Assembly: GCF_000293805.1 (NCBI RefSeq) | Contig: NZ_AMBZ01000007.1 | Span: 62,001 to 126,000 of the forward strand | From: Paenibacillus alvei DSM 29 | GTDB lineage: Bacteria; Bacillota; Bacilli; Paenibacillales; Paenibacillaceae | DNA length: 64,000 nucleotides | Reading direction: 5' to 3' | In this document: one piece after another, positions 1-9,627 of the stretch | Numbering within the stretch: the stretch's first letter is position 1 | Layout: each line of letters begins with the position of its first letter | The notes under the pieces: generated by a model | What the model saw: the letters and a program-made list of their open reading frames with translations, nothing else | Databases searched by the model: none | What the model was told of the DNA's origin: nothing | Program-made: the position numbers and the translations under genes

Positions 1-33
1 CCCGCTTGATTCAGCATTTGGAGGTTGCACTGC

Positions 34-1104
34 TTGGAATTATTACATCCGATACAAATAGACACAAATTACGAACAAGGATCACACTGGATTGTTACAT
101 CCAACCACGGCTATATCGCATATGCGCAGGAAGAATGGCGAAGAAGATTTGGCCAGTTGAAGAGTCGTATGCTCGTCTCCGGTGAAATTGCTTTGATGGA
201 ATTGCCAGTAGATCGAAGTGAAGTATTCCACGTGATGGAGTCAGAACCGGCGATATTTATCCGATATTTACAGCCAGTTGATCTTGCCGTTGATGTTCAG
301 GCGCTGCAAAGCGATCAAGAACATACATTAGACTGTTTGCTCGACCAATTGATGAAATCTGTAGATGGCTCAATCACAAATCTTCGTGTAGGGGTTCATG
401 TGCGATCCAGTACGGCGGGCGAATCCTTGGATAAAGAACTTCGTGATGCGCTGCGATCTGCAGTTGAACGCAAGGGCGCATCTGTCGCGATCCAGGATCC
501 AGAGCGCATTGTAGCTTTGTTCATTCATGATGGGGCTGTATATGCAGGGCTCATGACTCCGGAGCAGGCTGGTTCGGATTGGACTGGCGGTACAATACGT
601 TTCCGGCGTGAGGAGGGACAAGTGTCCCGTGCTAAGTTTAAGCTTTTGGAAGCAGAACGTACCTTTGGGCTGGACTTTGCGGCGTACCGTAATGCGCTTG
701 ATATTGGTGCTGCACCAGGCGGTTGGACGAGCCTCTTGCTGGAACGGGGCATTCAGGTTACTGCTGTTGATCCGGCAGCAATGCATCCTAGCTTGATTGA
801 ACACCCGAATTTAACATATTATAAGAGCAATGCTGGGGATGTTGCGCTGGAACCTGGCGAATTTGATTTGCTCGTGTGCGATATGAGCTGGAGCCCTAAG
901 GTTACTGCTCAACTTGTGATTGGCTTGTTGGATTCGGTTGTGCAAGGCGGTACTGTTATTGTTACGGTAAAGTTGATGCATAAGAAGCCGCTGCAGACGA
1001 TACGTGAAGTGAAGGAGATGTTTATGGAGCATCTTCATATTATTCGCGCAAAGCAATTGTTCCATAATCGTGACGAAATCACCCTGTACATGATGAAGAT
1101 GTAG
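34..1104 (+). CDS. FtsJ/RlmE-RlmM-like SAM-dependent RNA 2'-O-methyltransferase
   Basis: The C-terminal half is a class I methyltransferase of the RrmJ/FtsJ fold. It has SAM motif DIGAAPGGWTS near residue 223, and the K-D-K-E tetrad of this family can be placed: Lys in SRAKFKL, Asp in CDMSWSP, Lys in VTVKL and Glu in RDEITLY. The N-terminal ~190 residues resemble the substrate-recruiting half of RlmM-like proteins, so an rRNA ribose methylation role is inferred; the target is unknown. An in-frame stop at 7-9 means the gene is complete. TTG at 34 is preferred because GGAGG at 20-24 lies 9 nt upstream, whereas TTG at 25 directly abuts that site. It stands upstream of, and is probably transcriptionally separate from, the secretion operon. 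Confidence 0.8.
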   Translation: MELLHPIQIDTNYEQGSHWIVTSNHGYIAYAQEEWRRRFGQLKSRMLVSGEIALMELPVDRSEVFHVMESEPAIFIRYLQPVDLAVDVQALQSDQEHTLDCLLDQLMKSVDGSITNLRVGVHVRSSTAGESLDKELRDALRSAVERKGASVAIQDPERIVALFIHDGAVYAGLMTPEQAGSDWTGGTIRFRREEGQVSRAKFKLLEAERTFGLDFAAYRNALDIGAAPGGWTSLLLERGIQVTAVDPAAMHPSLIEHPNLTYYKSNAGDVALEPGEFDLLVCDMSWSPKVTAQLVIGLLDSVVQGGTVIVTVKLMHKKPLQTIREVKEMFMEHLHIIRAKQLFHNRDEITLYMMKM

Positions 1105-1156
1105 CTTATACTCGGACAGTGAAGTATGGCAAAGTCCAGCATAGTTCTAAAAAGAC

Positions 1157-1185
1157 TAGACAACTGCATGGATATGGCATAAAAT
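1157..1185 (+). promoter_or_regulatory. Sigma-A-type promoter for the kinase/Tad-like operon
   Basis: TAGACA (1157-1162) and TAAAAT (1180-1185) are separated by exactly 17 nt, each one base off consensus. Transcription would begin near 1192, about 90 nt before the kinase start codon. The terminator-like hairpin at 1212-1263 lies inside this leader. Confidence 0.6.
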
Positions 1186-1211
1186 AACAACAAATGAATA
1201 CGAGCGAAGGG

Positions 1212-1263
1212 AAGCACCCTGATTGATACGAACCGGTAGGTTCGTCAATCAGGGTGCTTTTTT
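1212..1263 (+). terminator. Strong rho-independent terminator or attenuator hairpin
   Basis: The left arm AAGCACCCTGATTG-AT-ACGAACC pairs with GGTTCGT-CAATCAGGGTGCTT around a GGTA loop. That is 14 + 7 base pairs with a 2-nt bulge, followed by a run of T. It lies 107 nt after the methyltransferase stop, but its last T is only about 18 nt before the kinase start, with no room for a promoter in between. It may end the upstream transcript, attenuate the downstream operon, or both. Confidence 0.85.
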
Positions 1264-1281
1264 GTCGCCTGGGGGGATTTT

Positions 1282-2808
1282 ATGGCGCAATCCATTACGG
1301 CCCATTTGCAGGCTGGATATTTGTTGTACGACAGATATCGTATCGTTCGTTTACTCGGAACAGGAGGAATGAGCGTTGTATATTTAGCCAATGATGAGCG
1401 TTTAATCGGTAAGCAGTGGGCGATTAAGGAGTCGAGACCCGCAGCTCAGGACGTGCGACAGCTCGTTCATGAGGCATCGATACTAACCACGCTTCGTCAT
1501 CCTCACTTGCCGCTAATCGTTGATTTTTATCCACCAGATACAAGCGGTAGAGCTTACCTGGTAATGGAGTATATCGAAGGGCATACGATAGCAGATCGGT
1601 TGCGAATAAAGCCGCTAAGTTTTGAAGAATCGATACGTATCGTTCTCCCGGTATGTGAGGCACTTTCCTATTTGCATCAACAGAATCCACCGGTGGTGTT
1701 CCGCGATGTAAAGCCATCTAATATTATGCTGGCGAAGGATGGGCAAGTGAAGCTCATTGATTTTGGTATAGCGAGAAATGTAAATCCACTATCGGAACAA
1801 GATACTGTGAAGCTGGGTACAGTTGGATTTGCAGCTCCAGAGCAGTATCGGGGACAACAGACAGATGCGAGAACAGATCTATATGGGGTTGGCGCGCTCG
1901 TTAGCCATATGCTTACTGGTGGTGCATGGAAGGGGGAACGGCCGTTAACGGCTTCGATGCTTGCAAAGGACGTACCGGAGAACATGTTTGGGATACTTAC
2001 ACGACTGCTTGCGAAGCTGCCAGAGGAGCGTTATCAATCTGCTGATGAGTTGATTGAAGACTTGAGGAATTTATTTACAGGCCATTCGAATACATATGGT
2101 GCTGGTCTAGATGAGAGAAGTTCATGGCATCAGGCGAACGCAGGGACAGTTATCGCGTTTTGGGGAGCTGCATCAGGACTTGGAACTACGCATTCAGCAC
2201 TGATGTGTGCTGCCGTACTTGCCAAGAAGAGTAGAAGTACCTTATATATCGACGCCAATTATAAGGAAGACTCCGTGATACCTTCATTAGCTTACGCCTA
2301 TGAAGGGGAAGAAGAGTTGTATTTAGCAAGCGATGATTTGTTTAAGTTATTTGGGATTGACTGTATGGAGTGGAAGTTTGGTACGAGCCCTCTTCCATCT
2401 TTGCTAGGTATCTATGAATATATCGTCTTAGACCTTGGTTGTGATGATCAGGGTGAACGTATGGACGAATTCATGAGGGCACATATCCCTGTGCTTGTAG
2501 GAAGTTTAGCCCCCTGGAGAGAGAAAGATTATATAAAACTCGTCAGAGAGTTTGAGCTAAGAAGGTTCAATCGTTGGGTATTGGGTGTTCTCCAATCGGA
2601 TTTTTCAATAAAAACTAGAACCAGGAAGTGGAGAGGAGCGAAAGCAACCTCATCTATTCCGATTCAGTCGGATCCGTTCGAATATACGGAGGGTACGAAG
2701 CGCTGGGTAGAACAATTAATCGGTCCGATACAACAAGGAGGGCTTGTCTCTCGCTTGCGGCGATGGATAAGCAGAAATAAAGCAGAGAGAGGAGATGTAC
2801 GAAGTTGA
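1282..2808 (+). CDS. Hanks-type Ser/Thr kinase fused to a ParA/MinD-like domain
   Basis: Residues ~18-265 form a bacterial eukaryote-like kinase: glycine loop GTGGMSVVY from residue 26, Lys49, FRD at 140-142 (the usual His of HRD is Phe; catalytic Asp142 is kept), DFG at 160-162 and an APE motif. Residues ~288-480 form a ParA/MinD-like fold. Its P-loop (from residue 295) reads GAASGLGTTH, so the Walker Lys is replaced and ATP hydrolysis there is doubtful. There is no transmembrane segment or PASTA repeat. It heads a packed operon of Tad/Flp-like secretion genes and overlaps the next gene by TTGA, so a regulatory role in assembling that machine is inferred. The start has GGGGGGAT as ribosome binding site. 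Confidence 0.85.
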   Translation: MAQSITAHLQAGYLLYDRYRIVRLLGTGGMSVVYLANDERLIGKQWAIKESRPAAQDVRQLVHEASILTTLRHPHLPLIVDFYPPDTSGRAYLVMEYIEGHTIADRLRIKPLSFEESIRIVLPVCEALSYLHQQNPPVVFRDVKPSNIMLAKDGQVKLIDFGIARNVNPLSEQDTVKLGTVGFAAPEQYRGQQTDARTDLYGVGALVSHMLTGGAWKGERPLTASMLAKDVPENMFGILTRLLAKLPEERYQSADELIEDLRNLFTGHSNTYGAGLDERSSWHQANAGTVIAFWGAASGLGTTHSALMCAAVLAKKSRSTLYIDANYKEDSVIPSLAYAYEGEEELYLASDDLFKLFGIDCMEWKFGTSPLPSLLGIYEYIVLDLGCDDQGERMDEFMRAHIPVLVGSLAPWREKDYIKLVREFELRRFNRWVLGVLQSDFSIKTRTRKWRGAKATSSIPIQSDPFEYTEGTKRWVEQLIGPIQQGGLVSRLRRWISRNKAERGDVRS

Positions 2809-4049
2809 GAAGATGGACAAGAAAGACGAAGCAGCTAATTGCAGCGTCGGTAGGTGGAGCAACGTTGGCTGGAATACTTATAGGAGGCTATCATTTTTGG
2901 GCCATGGGGCAAAATGAAGCTGAACAACTCAAGGAAACTGCTCAGTATAAAGACGAAATTACCAAGCTGCGGAAAATTGCAGATGCAGAATTGCAAAATC
3001 GCACAAGCGTCTGGATATTCAAGCAGTCGCTTCTTGCCGGCAAGCGCATTCGATCAGATGACATTGCGAGAATTGAAATATCGTCAAATCTTGCTCCGAA
3101 GCAACTGTTGAATCATCCAGATCAAATCATCGGAAAGATATTAAAGATAGATGCCGTGCCTCGAACACCAGTGATTCCAACGATGTTGTATGAAGATGAG
3201 AAGATGACTGACGATGTGCGTTGGGTGGAGACAGCGGTTATCCAGCTCCCATTGCGTCTACAAGAACGAGACATGATTGATGTGCGAATCCGGTTTCCAA
3301 ATGGTCAAGACTATATCGTACTCAGCAAAAAAGAAATTAAAAGTATTCAGTATCCAACTATTTGGGCTCATTTGGACGAACAAGAAAGGCTATTATTCTC
3401 AAGTGCATGTGTAGATGCCTATTTGAACGGAGGGCAGATTTATGCTTTGCGATACATAGAGCCTCAAATGCAAAATAAAGCTATCCCGAATTATCCGGCA
3501 AATGAATTAGTTTTGAAGTTGATTGAGTCTGACCCGAACATCGTGAAAAAGGCAGATACTGCATTAGCCCGATTAATCCGAACACGAATGGAGAAGGAAT
3601 GGGAACAACAGGATGCAGCTAACGGCTCAGGTAATGGTTGGAACCATGCGCAAGCCAACCATACAGATGCTTCTTACGTTTCAGTTCATGTGGGAGCAGA
3701 TGGTATTTCTAATTCAGAGAAATCACCTTTAACAGGAAGAGCCGCTGAGGCAAACCGAAATTCACCATTTGTGGGACAGCCTAGTTCCGTGCCTTCCAAA
3801 GAACTGCAACCTGCCGGCAATCAAGGTGGTTCAGTCGTAACCAATCAACACTCTGATTCGCAAAATGGTAAAAGTTCAAAGGTGCAGGAGACTGCAAAGA
3901 AGGATAACCACTCTCCTAAGGATGCTTCCAAAGAAAAAGATGCAAATACACTGAACGATGCGAATCCTGTTGCAACTGTTGGGGAATCTCCAATTGATAA
4001 AGTAAATTTCATATTCTCAGAGGCGATTCCAGGCAATACGAAGCAGTAA
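2805..4049 (+). CDS. CpaB/RcpC-like SAF-domain membrane protein
   Basis: Residues ~12-32 are a membrane anchor, followed by a short coiled stretch. A SAF-like region (about 50-125: AGKRIRSDD, then Pro-rich VPRTPVIPT) resembles the start of Flp pilus assembly protein CpaB/RcpC, which in Tad systems sits on the outer face and is thought to guide pilus assembly. The last ~150 residues are a Ser/Asn/Gln/Lys-rich, probably disordered tail rather than the usual compact C-terminus. The TTG start overlaps the kinase stop (TTGA) and has a GAGAGGAG site upstream, so translation is coupled. Fold assignment is moderate; membership of the Tad-like operon is firm by spacing and neighbours. Confidence 0.7.
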   Translation: MRRWTRKTKQLIAASVGGATLAGILIGGYHFWAMGQNEAEQLKETAQYKDEITKLRKIADAELQNRTSVWIFKQSLLAGKRIRSDDIARIEISSNLAPKQLLNHPDQIIGKILKIDAVPRTPVIPTMLYEDEKMTDDVRWVETAVIQLPLRLQERDMIDVRIRFPNGQDYIVLSKKEIKSIQYPTIWAHLDEQERLLFSSACVDAYLNGGQIYALRYIEPQMQNKAIPNYPANELVLKLIESDPNIVKKADTALARLIRTRMEKEWEQQDAANGSGNGWNHAQANHTDASYVSVHVGADGISNSEKSPLTGRAAEANRNSPFVGQPSSVPSKELQPAGNQGGSVVTNQHSDSQNGKSSKVQETAKKDNHSPKDASKEKDANTLNDANPVATVGESPIDKVNFIFSEAIPGNTKQ

Positions 4050-4104
4050 TGAAGGGAATTGTTTTCATACATAATTAGATGAATGTACGGGAGGAGTTAG
4101 GAAG

Positions 4105-4839
4105 ATGACGATAGGTATTTTCGTAGGCGCTTGTGATAAGAGCGATCATGTAGTGGCGCTAGCGACGTTCCTAACGAGATTAGAAAAGAAGGTTCTAATT
4201 ATAGATGCTACAACAACGAGAAGGATTGGAATGGAGATTGGGCTGTTGACTCAGTCGCCCATTCCTATTATGAGCTGGAATGGCTATGATGTTCTATCCG
4301 GTGCTGTATCCTGGGACGACATGCTCCAACTGATTGAATGGCATGGCGGTAGTGTGGATTCATACGAGCATATTATTATTGACACGGATCGTGCACTGTT
4401 TTGCAATGCTGAACAGTGGAAGCAGATAGATGTACGTTTTCTTGTGCAAACGATGGAGCGTTATTCCTTGCAAAAGAATAGGGAATGGTTGCAAGCGTTT
4501 CAGCAGCAATATGATGGGGAAGAGCTAGAATTTGTCCCAGTACTTCTTCGTTCATTTATGCCTGAAGATGAATATGAATTTATGATGGAATGGTATTTTT
4601 CAATTTTTGAGCATCGGTGGTCTCGAGAATATATTGCCATTGAAGAAGACGAACGCAATTGGATGGCACGTATGTCAGGCATTCATGAGGTGCAGCTGCA
4701 AACATATGCTTATCCTCGTGCTACAAAACGTGCTTGGCGGTTATTGACCGAGCATTTCACCGGGAAATTGGCAGAACGAGTCTGGAGGCAATGCTTGAAA
4801 ACGCCAAAGAAGGGACGAATGAATCATGCCGCTTTGTAA
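4105..4839 (+). CDS. Degenerate ParA/CpaE-like protein
   Basis: The N-terminus (beta strand IGIFVGA, then a helix, then VLIIDAT) follows the ParA/MinD/CpaE pattern. The glycine-rich deviant Walker A loop is reduced to ACDKSDH, so nucleotide binding is uncertain. No further domain is recognised. It starts at ATG with GGGAGGAG 8 nt upstream and overlaps the next gene by 14 nt. In Tad systems CpaE/TadZ localises the machine at the cell pole; that role is inferred from position. Short branch to any particular family member cannot be claimed from sequence reading alone. Confidence 0.6.
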   Translation: MTIGIFVGACDKSDHVVALATFLTRLEKKVLIIDATTTRRIGMEIGLLTQSPIPIMSWNGYDVLSGAVSWDDMLQLIEWHGGSVDSYEHIIIDTDRALFCNAEQWKQIDVRFLVQTMERYSLQKNREWLQAFQQQYDGEELEFVPVLLRSFMPEDEYEFMMEWYFSIFEHRWSREYIAIEEDERNWMARMSGIHEVQLQTYAYPRATKRAWRLLTEHFTGKLAERVWRQCLKTPKKGRMNHAAL

Positions 4840-5656
4840 ACATTGGATGATTTCGTCTACAGGCAGGGGGATGGCTGGGGGATCAACCGTAGCTGCTTGT
4901 ACGGCAATCAGCCTTGCCTGGCAATTTCGCATTAATGTGCTGCTCATACATGCCAAAGGTAGGGGAGAGGGAGTAGAAAGATTATTTCCACCCTCTATTG
5001 ACCTTGTTGGTGAGGCGGGAATTGGAGGTCGTCTTACGACTCCGAACGGATGGAGCGCTCTAGTCCGCATGCTAAAAAATCATCAAGTTGATGAAGAATC
5101 AATATCTACTTACATGACGAGCGTGATGAGCCGATTAGACATTCTTCCTGGTTACGAATCGGGGGAAATGGAAGACATGCTCAATGCTGATCTTATTCTT
5201 CATGTACAAAGGCTTGTAAGTAAGCGATATGATCTTGTGTTGTGGGATATCAATGAGCAGGATTTTATTTCTTTGAAACTCACAGGGAACATGCATCTGC
5301 ATGGCACTATTGCTGTGATATCACAAGTTCGGTCAGAGATCCATAATGCAATGGAGAATATAAGTAAAAGAGCAGCTGCATTTGTTATCGGTCAGTATGA
5401 TACAAATGTTAGATTGAATCCCATAAATGTGAAACGAATGTATTTTCTTCATCAGCCCATTTTTGCAATGCCTTATTCATCCGCTTACCGCAATGCAGCA
5501 GACGATAGGATGCTGATAGATTGGTACCTGCGTCAATCTCTCCGTCAGGATCGGGGGAAACGTTCTCCATTCATCTCTGAGCATGAGAAATTATGCAGAT
5601 ATATCCTTGAAGTGTCTGGTTATCATCCTGGAAGAAGCAGAAAGGCGGGGGGATAG
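4826..5656 (+). CDS. Second degenerate ParA/CpaE-like protein
   Basis: Residues ~10-45 align with a ParA P-loop and helix (GRGMAGGSTVAACTAISLA). The Walker Lys is Gly (GGST where GKST is expected). The following strand NVLLIHAKGRG and later YDLVLWDINEQ match strands of the ParA fold. It overlaps the previous gene by 14 nt and ends 3 nt before the secretion ATPase, so the two ParA-like proteins are probably translated together and may pair with each other or with the ParA-like tail of the kinase. The function is inferred from context only. Confidence 0.6.
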   Translation: MPLCKHWMISSTGRGMAGGSTVAACTAISLAWQFRINVLLIHAKGRGEGVERLFPPSIDLVGEAGIGGRLTTPNGWSALVRMLKNHQVDEESISTYMTSVMSRLDILPGYESGEMEDMLNADLILHVQRLVSKRYDLVLWDINEQDFISLKLTGNMHLHGTIAVISQVRSEIHNAMENISKRAAAFVIGQYDTNVRLNPINVKRMYFLHQPIFAMPYSSAYRNAADDRMLIDWYLRQSLRQDRGKRSPFISEHEKLCRYILEVSGYHPGRSRKAGG

Positions 5657-5659
5657 GAG

Positions 5660-7582
5660 ATGTCATTATGGAGTTACGTGTTATTCTCTATTCTCGCTGG
5701 AGCCATTCTATTTGTTGCATTGTATGTTTATTTGCGTATGCTTCGACATTGGCGAAGCCAGATTGTCTATCGAAATGAGGTTGAATGGACGTGGGACGGA
5801 CTGCATCAAGCAGTGAAAGATACATTTCTAGCATGGACGAGTGATCTACCGCTAGATATGTACCGTGAAGAAGAGGAATTTTCACGTGAAATGAAACGTC
5901 GTGTTTCGCTTCGAAAATCTTTGCGTTCATGCTGCAGCGGCGATATTGCTGATAAAGAGTACATTAAGGAATGGATTGTTGACATGCTTCGGGAGCAGAT
6001 CCGCTTGACAAAAAGCAACGCAGATCAGTTGTTGCCAATCGAGCGTCCAGAGCAGTTAACATCACAAGACAAATTTGATTTATTGTTATTTGTCTATAAG
6101 AAGCGGCATGGCTTGGATGCCTTGAGTAGACTAATCGAAAAATATGGTTGGGATGAACGGAAACGTATGTTGTCTGCTCAAGGCGAGTATCAATTGCATG
6201 ATGTGATTACGTCAGAAGATATTGATACGTCCTTTCGCTTAGAACGGCTTCAGTTCAGCTGGGAGGATCGAATTCGCATTATCGCTCAGCGATTGTACCA
6301 GCTTTATAAGGGGTTTTCTGTCATTGATGAGATTCGTGATATGCGAATTGATGGTGTATCAGGTGGTGTTAGTGGAATACCCGATGAAGCAATGACGAAA
6401 GGGGATTACTGGTCTAATCCCTCTCGAGCTTCATTTGCAAAGAACGAAGGTGAACCTGCAGTTGGTGTCATGCAGCGTGCATGTGATAGTATTTGGATTT
6501 TTTATAAGGGGAAGTCCATTAGGCTAGCATTTCTCACTTTCGGGACAGAATCGGAACTGCGCCGAGTATGCCACAATATCTATAAATATCAAACGCCTGG
6601 TTCGCTTACTGAAGCGGATGGATATCGGATTAATCATATGAAGGATGGTTCGCGTGTCGTTGTGCTGCGCCCGCCATTTGCTGAATCGTGGTCATTTTTC
6701 GTACGAAAGTTTGATACGCAGGTCGTATCACTTGATCAGCTTATTCGAGATAAGAATGCCGAGCTTCCGATTAAACTTCTGCATTTCCTAATGCGAGGGG
6801 CAAGGATAACGGCAATTACAGGTGCACAAGGATCAGGGAAAACAACATTGTTAATGGCATTAATTCAATCGATTTATGCATTTTATCCGCTTCGAGTACA
6901 GGAACAGGCCTTTGAGCTCAACCTTCGCAAGATTTATCCAGGAAGAAATAGTTTGACACTTCGGGAGACAGAACGGATAGCCGGACAAGCTGGATTGGAT
7001 GTACAAAAGAAGACGGACGGAACCGTACATATTTTAGGTGAAGTGGCAACAGACCCGGTTGCAGCCTGGATGATACAGATGTCACAAGTTGCGAGCTTAT
7101 TTACTGTCTTTACTCACCATGCAAAGACATTTCCTGATCTCGTGTTATCACTGCGGAATTCGCTGCTTAAGACAGGAATGTTCCATAATGAATCCATTGC
7201 AGAGCAGCAGGTATGCCAGGTTATTCACTTTGATGTTCATCTAGCGCGGGATGTGGAAGGAAATCGATATATTGAACGAATTACGGAATGTATACCGATT
7301 AACAATGCAGACGAAAGTGATTTGAATGACGAGAAGCCTTTGATTCCAAACATAACATGGGATAGTTATATTGATTCTGCACAGCGTATGCATCGGTATA
7401 TTATGCGTACTCGATCATTCACGCATCGCAATATTATTGAGTATCATCATGGTCGATATTATCTCGTAAATCCAATCTCCGTAAATCAGAAGGAAGCCAT
7501 GGAAGCAGAAATGACAACTGAGGACAAACTGCGCTTCCGAGAATGGCTTGCTCAGGAAGGAGGATATTCGGTTGCCAGCTAG
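5660..7582 (+). CDS. CpaF/TadA-like type II/IV secretion ATPase
   Basis: This is the motor ATPase of the system. Walker A GAQGSGKTT is intact at residues 388-396. The Walker B-like HILGE and a His-box-like FTHHAK follow, as in CpaF/VirB11 ATPases. Unusually it begins with a membrane helix (about residues 5-28), and the N-terminal ~370 residues are longer than a typical CpaF, so the motor may be tethered to the membrane directly. The ribosome site GGGGGGATAGGAG overlaps the previous stop. It is the only gene of the operon with an undamaged nucleotide-binding loop apart from the kinase domain. Confidence 0.85.
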   Translation: MSLWSYVLFSILAGAILFVALYVYLRMLRHWRSQIVYRNEVEWTWDGLHQAVKDTFLAWTSDLPLDMYREEEEFSREMKRRVSLRKSLRSCCSGDIADKEYIKEWIVDMLREQIRLTKSNADQLLPIERPEQLTSQDKFDLLLFVYKKRHGLDALSRLIEKYGWDERKRMLSAQGEYQLHDVITSEDIDTSFRLERLQFSWEDRIRIIAQRLYQLYKGFSVIDEIRDMRIDGVSGGVSGIPDEAMTKGDYWSNPSRASFAKNEGEPAVGVMQRACDSIWIFYKGKSIRLAFLTFGTESELRRVCHNIYKYQTPGSLTEADGYRINHMKDGSRVVVLRPPFAESWSFFVRKFDTQVVSLDQLIRDKNAELPIKLLHFLMRGARITAITGAQGSGKTTLLMALIQSIYAFYPLRVQEQAFELNLRKIYPGRNSLTLRETERIAGQAGLDVQKKTDGTVHILGEVATDPVAAWMIQMSQVASLFTVFTHHAKTFPDLVLSLRNSLLKTGMFHNESIAEQQVCQVIHFDVHLARDVEGNRYIERITECIPINNADESDLNDEKPLIPNITWDSYIDSAQRMHRYIMRTRSFTHRNIIEYHHGRYYLVNPISVNQKEAMEAEMTTEDKLRFREWLAQEGGYSVAS

Positions 7583-9608
7583 CAGCTTGTTGATATGGAT
7601 TGCAATTGGAGCAATTCTCGTTGCTTGGATATTGTGGATGCTGTCTCGAAAACTGGGCCCGACTCGTGTGGTTGCGAGTCAAACTGGTGCACGGGCACAC
7701 ACGACCGGAATTGCTGGTCTCTTCCAATTTTATAAGAGAGTGCTGCGTGAAGCATACCGCTACAGTTTGAAAGTTCCTTTACTGAAGAAAAAGACAATAT
7801 CTCTCCGGCAGCAGCTCGCACCTTTATACAGTTATGATGAATGGCTGTTAAGAGAGCGTACTGTTTCCATACTTCTCGGCAGTGGACTGGCGATTCTTGT
7901 TGCTGTATCGATATTTATCACCTTTGATCAAAATATCTTGTCATGGATCATGCTTATTGTTGTACTTAGTGTGGCGGAAAGTCTATATCGAGATGTGGTA
8001 ATTACTCGTGCAGAAATCAAGTTACTACGATTATCTTCCCTATCAATAGGGCATATGAGACATGCGTATCATCGATACAAAATGGTAGATGCCGCGCTTG
8101 AAGATACCATTGATCGAGCGCATCCGATGCTCGTACCGCATTTACAGCGTGTTGCGAACATGATTGCGGATCCTGATACCGATACAGCCATGTCTGTCTT
8201 TGAGGAAGCAGCACCTAACCGGTATTATAAAATGTTTGGGGGCCTATCCAAGCTTGTTGCAGAATATGGCGATCCGAAGGGGGGAGATGGCTCCTCTTAT
8301 TTAAAGGGGCTTGCCATGATTGTGCGTGAAATGCAAACAGAGTTGGTCATGCGTACAAGGCTTGACTATTTGCTCGGGGGATTAAAAGCCATTGCTGTTA
8401 TTCCAATTTTATTTACAGATCCTCTGGAGCGATGGGCTATAACTTATTTCCCGACGATGGAGCTGTTTTATAACTCGAAGCTTGGCTGGCTTCTTCAATT
8501 AACTGTGTTTTTATCTGTACTCATTTGTCATCGCTTATTGCAACAGCTCCATTGGAGACATGTGTCTGGACATGAACAAGTCAACCATATTGGATGGAGC
8601 AAACGATTGCTGGATCGGCGAGCAATCAGACGAATGCTCGTTAATTGGGTGAACTGTCGTTCGAATGACCAGATTAAGCGAGCACAGCACTTATTGCACG
8701 AAGCAAACGAATCAATGACATTAGAACAATACTTTGGGCGTCGTTTTGTACATGCAATCGTAACTTGCACTATATGCTTTATGCTAATTCTATCTCTTCA
8801 CTTCGGCTCTGCACAATGGATGTGGAATCAAATCGATGCCACGTCACAAAAAGCAGGAATGCATGAGGATTTCGTTAAAGAGTGGATCAGTAATGTTTCA
8901 TTAGATATAGGCAGTTCGGGGCTTCAGCTTGATCTGAAAACGACTCTTACGGAGACATATCCTGAATGGAGTCCCCAACGTGTTGATCAATTAACAAAAT
9001 CAATTGTCCCGCTTGCCATGTATTTTCATGAGATGAAGGTGGCTTGGTGGGAAGTTGCTCTCCCATTTATCGCTGGATGGTGTGCCTTTTATGCAACTGT
9101 TATCATTTTGCGTCTTCGTATACGAATAAGGCAGTTAGATATGCGTACAGAAATCAGCCAGATGCAATCGCTCTGCATGATGCTGCGAGCTTTTGAGCGC
9201 ATGACAGCCGAAATGATGATGGAATGGATGAGTCGGTGCACGATTATGTTCCGCCGGCCATTACAAGTATGTTTGCTAAATTGGGAGAGCGGATCAGATC
9301 GTGCGCTTAAGCAGTTGCGCATTCAAGCGCCATATCCTGATTTTGTAAGACTTGTTGACAAGCTGGAGCTTGCCCATAATCATATTCCGCTTGTTGAGGC
9401 ATTTGATGATGCGGAGCAGGATTGGGGCTATGAGCAGGATATGCTTAGACATCATTACGAAGCAAGCATTGAGGCAAAAGCAGGATGGGGAAGATGGCTG
9501 GGGTTCGCACCGATATACGCATTAATCTTTTTGTATCTCGTTATACCGCTTGTGTGGATGAGTGCGGAGCAAATGCGCTCTTCCTTTGAACAAATTCGAA
9601 ACCTATAA
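7572..9608 (+). CDS. Double-length TadB/TadC-like (T2SSF family) membrane protein
   Basis: At ~678 residues it is about twice the size of TadB or TadC and has two hydrophobic clusters. One has helices near the N-terminus, around residues 100-145 and 275-330; the other has helices near 400, 500 and the C-terminus. This suggests a fused TadB-TadC platform for the CpaF-like ATPase. TTG at 7572 is chosen because GGAAGGAGG (7555-7563) lies 8 nt upstream, while the earlier TTG at 7548 precedes that site. It overlaps the ATPase gene by 11 nt. The fusion reading rests on length and hydrophobic pattern, not on an alignment. Confidence 0.7.
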   Translation: MPASSLLIWIAIGAILVAWILWMLSRKLGPTRVVASQTGARAHTTGIAGLFQFYKRVLREAYRYSLKVPLLKKKTISLRQQLAPLYSYDEWLLRERTVSILLGSGLAILVAVSIFITFDQNILSWIMLIVVLSVAESLYRDVVITRAEIKLLRLSSLSIGHMRHAYHRYKMVDAALEDTIDRAHPMLVPHLQRVANMIADPDTDTAMSVFEEAAPNRYYKMFGGLSKLVAEYGDPKGGDGSSYLKGLAMIVREMQTELVMRTRLDYLLGGLKAIAVIPILFTDPLERWAITYFPTMELFYNSKLGWLLQLTVFLSVLICHRLLQQLHWRHVSGHEQVNHIGWSKRLLDRRAIRRMLVNWVNCRSNDQIKRAQHLLHEANESMTLEQYFGRRFVHAIVTCTICFMLILSLHFGSAQWMWNQIDATSQKAGMHEDFVKEWISNVSLDIGSSGLQLDLKTTLTETYPEWSPQRVDQLTKSIVPLAMYFHEMKVAWWEVALPFIAGWCAFYATVIILRLRIRIRQLDMRTEISQMQSLCMMLRAFERMTAEMMMEWMSRCTIMFRRPLQVCLLNWESGSDRALKQLRIQAPYPDFVRLVDKLELAHNHIPLVEAFDDAEQDWGYEQDMLRHHYEASIEAKAGWGRWLGFAPIYALIFLYLVIPLVWMSAEQMRSSFEQIRNL

Positions 9609-9627
9609 ACAAAGGAGTGTATGAAGT

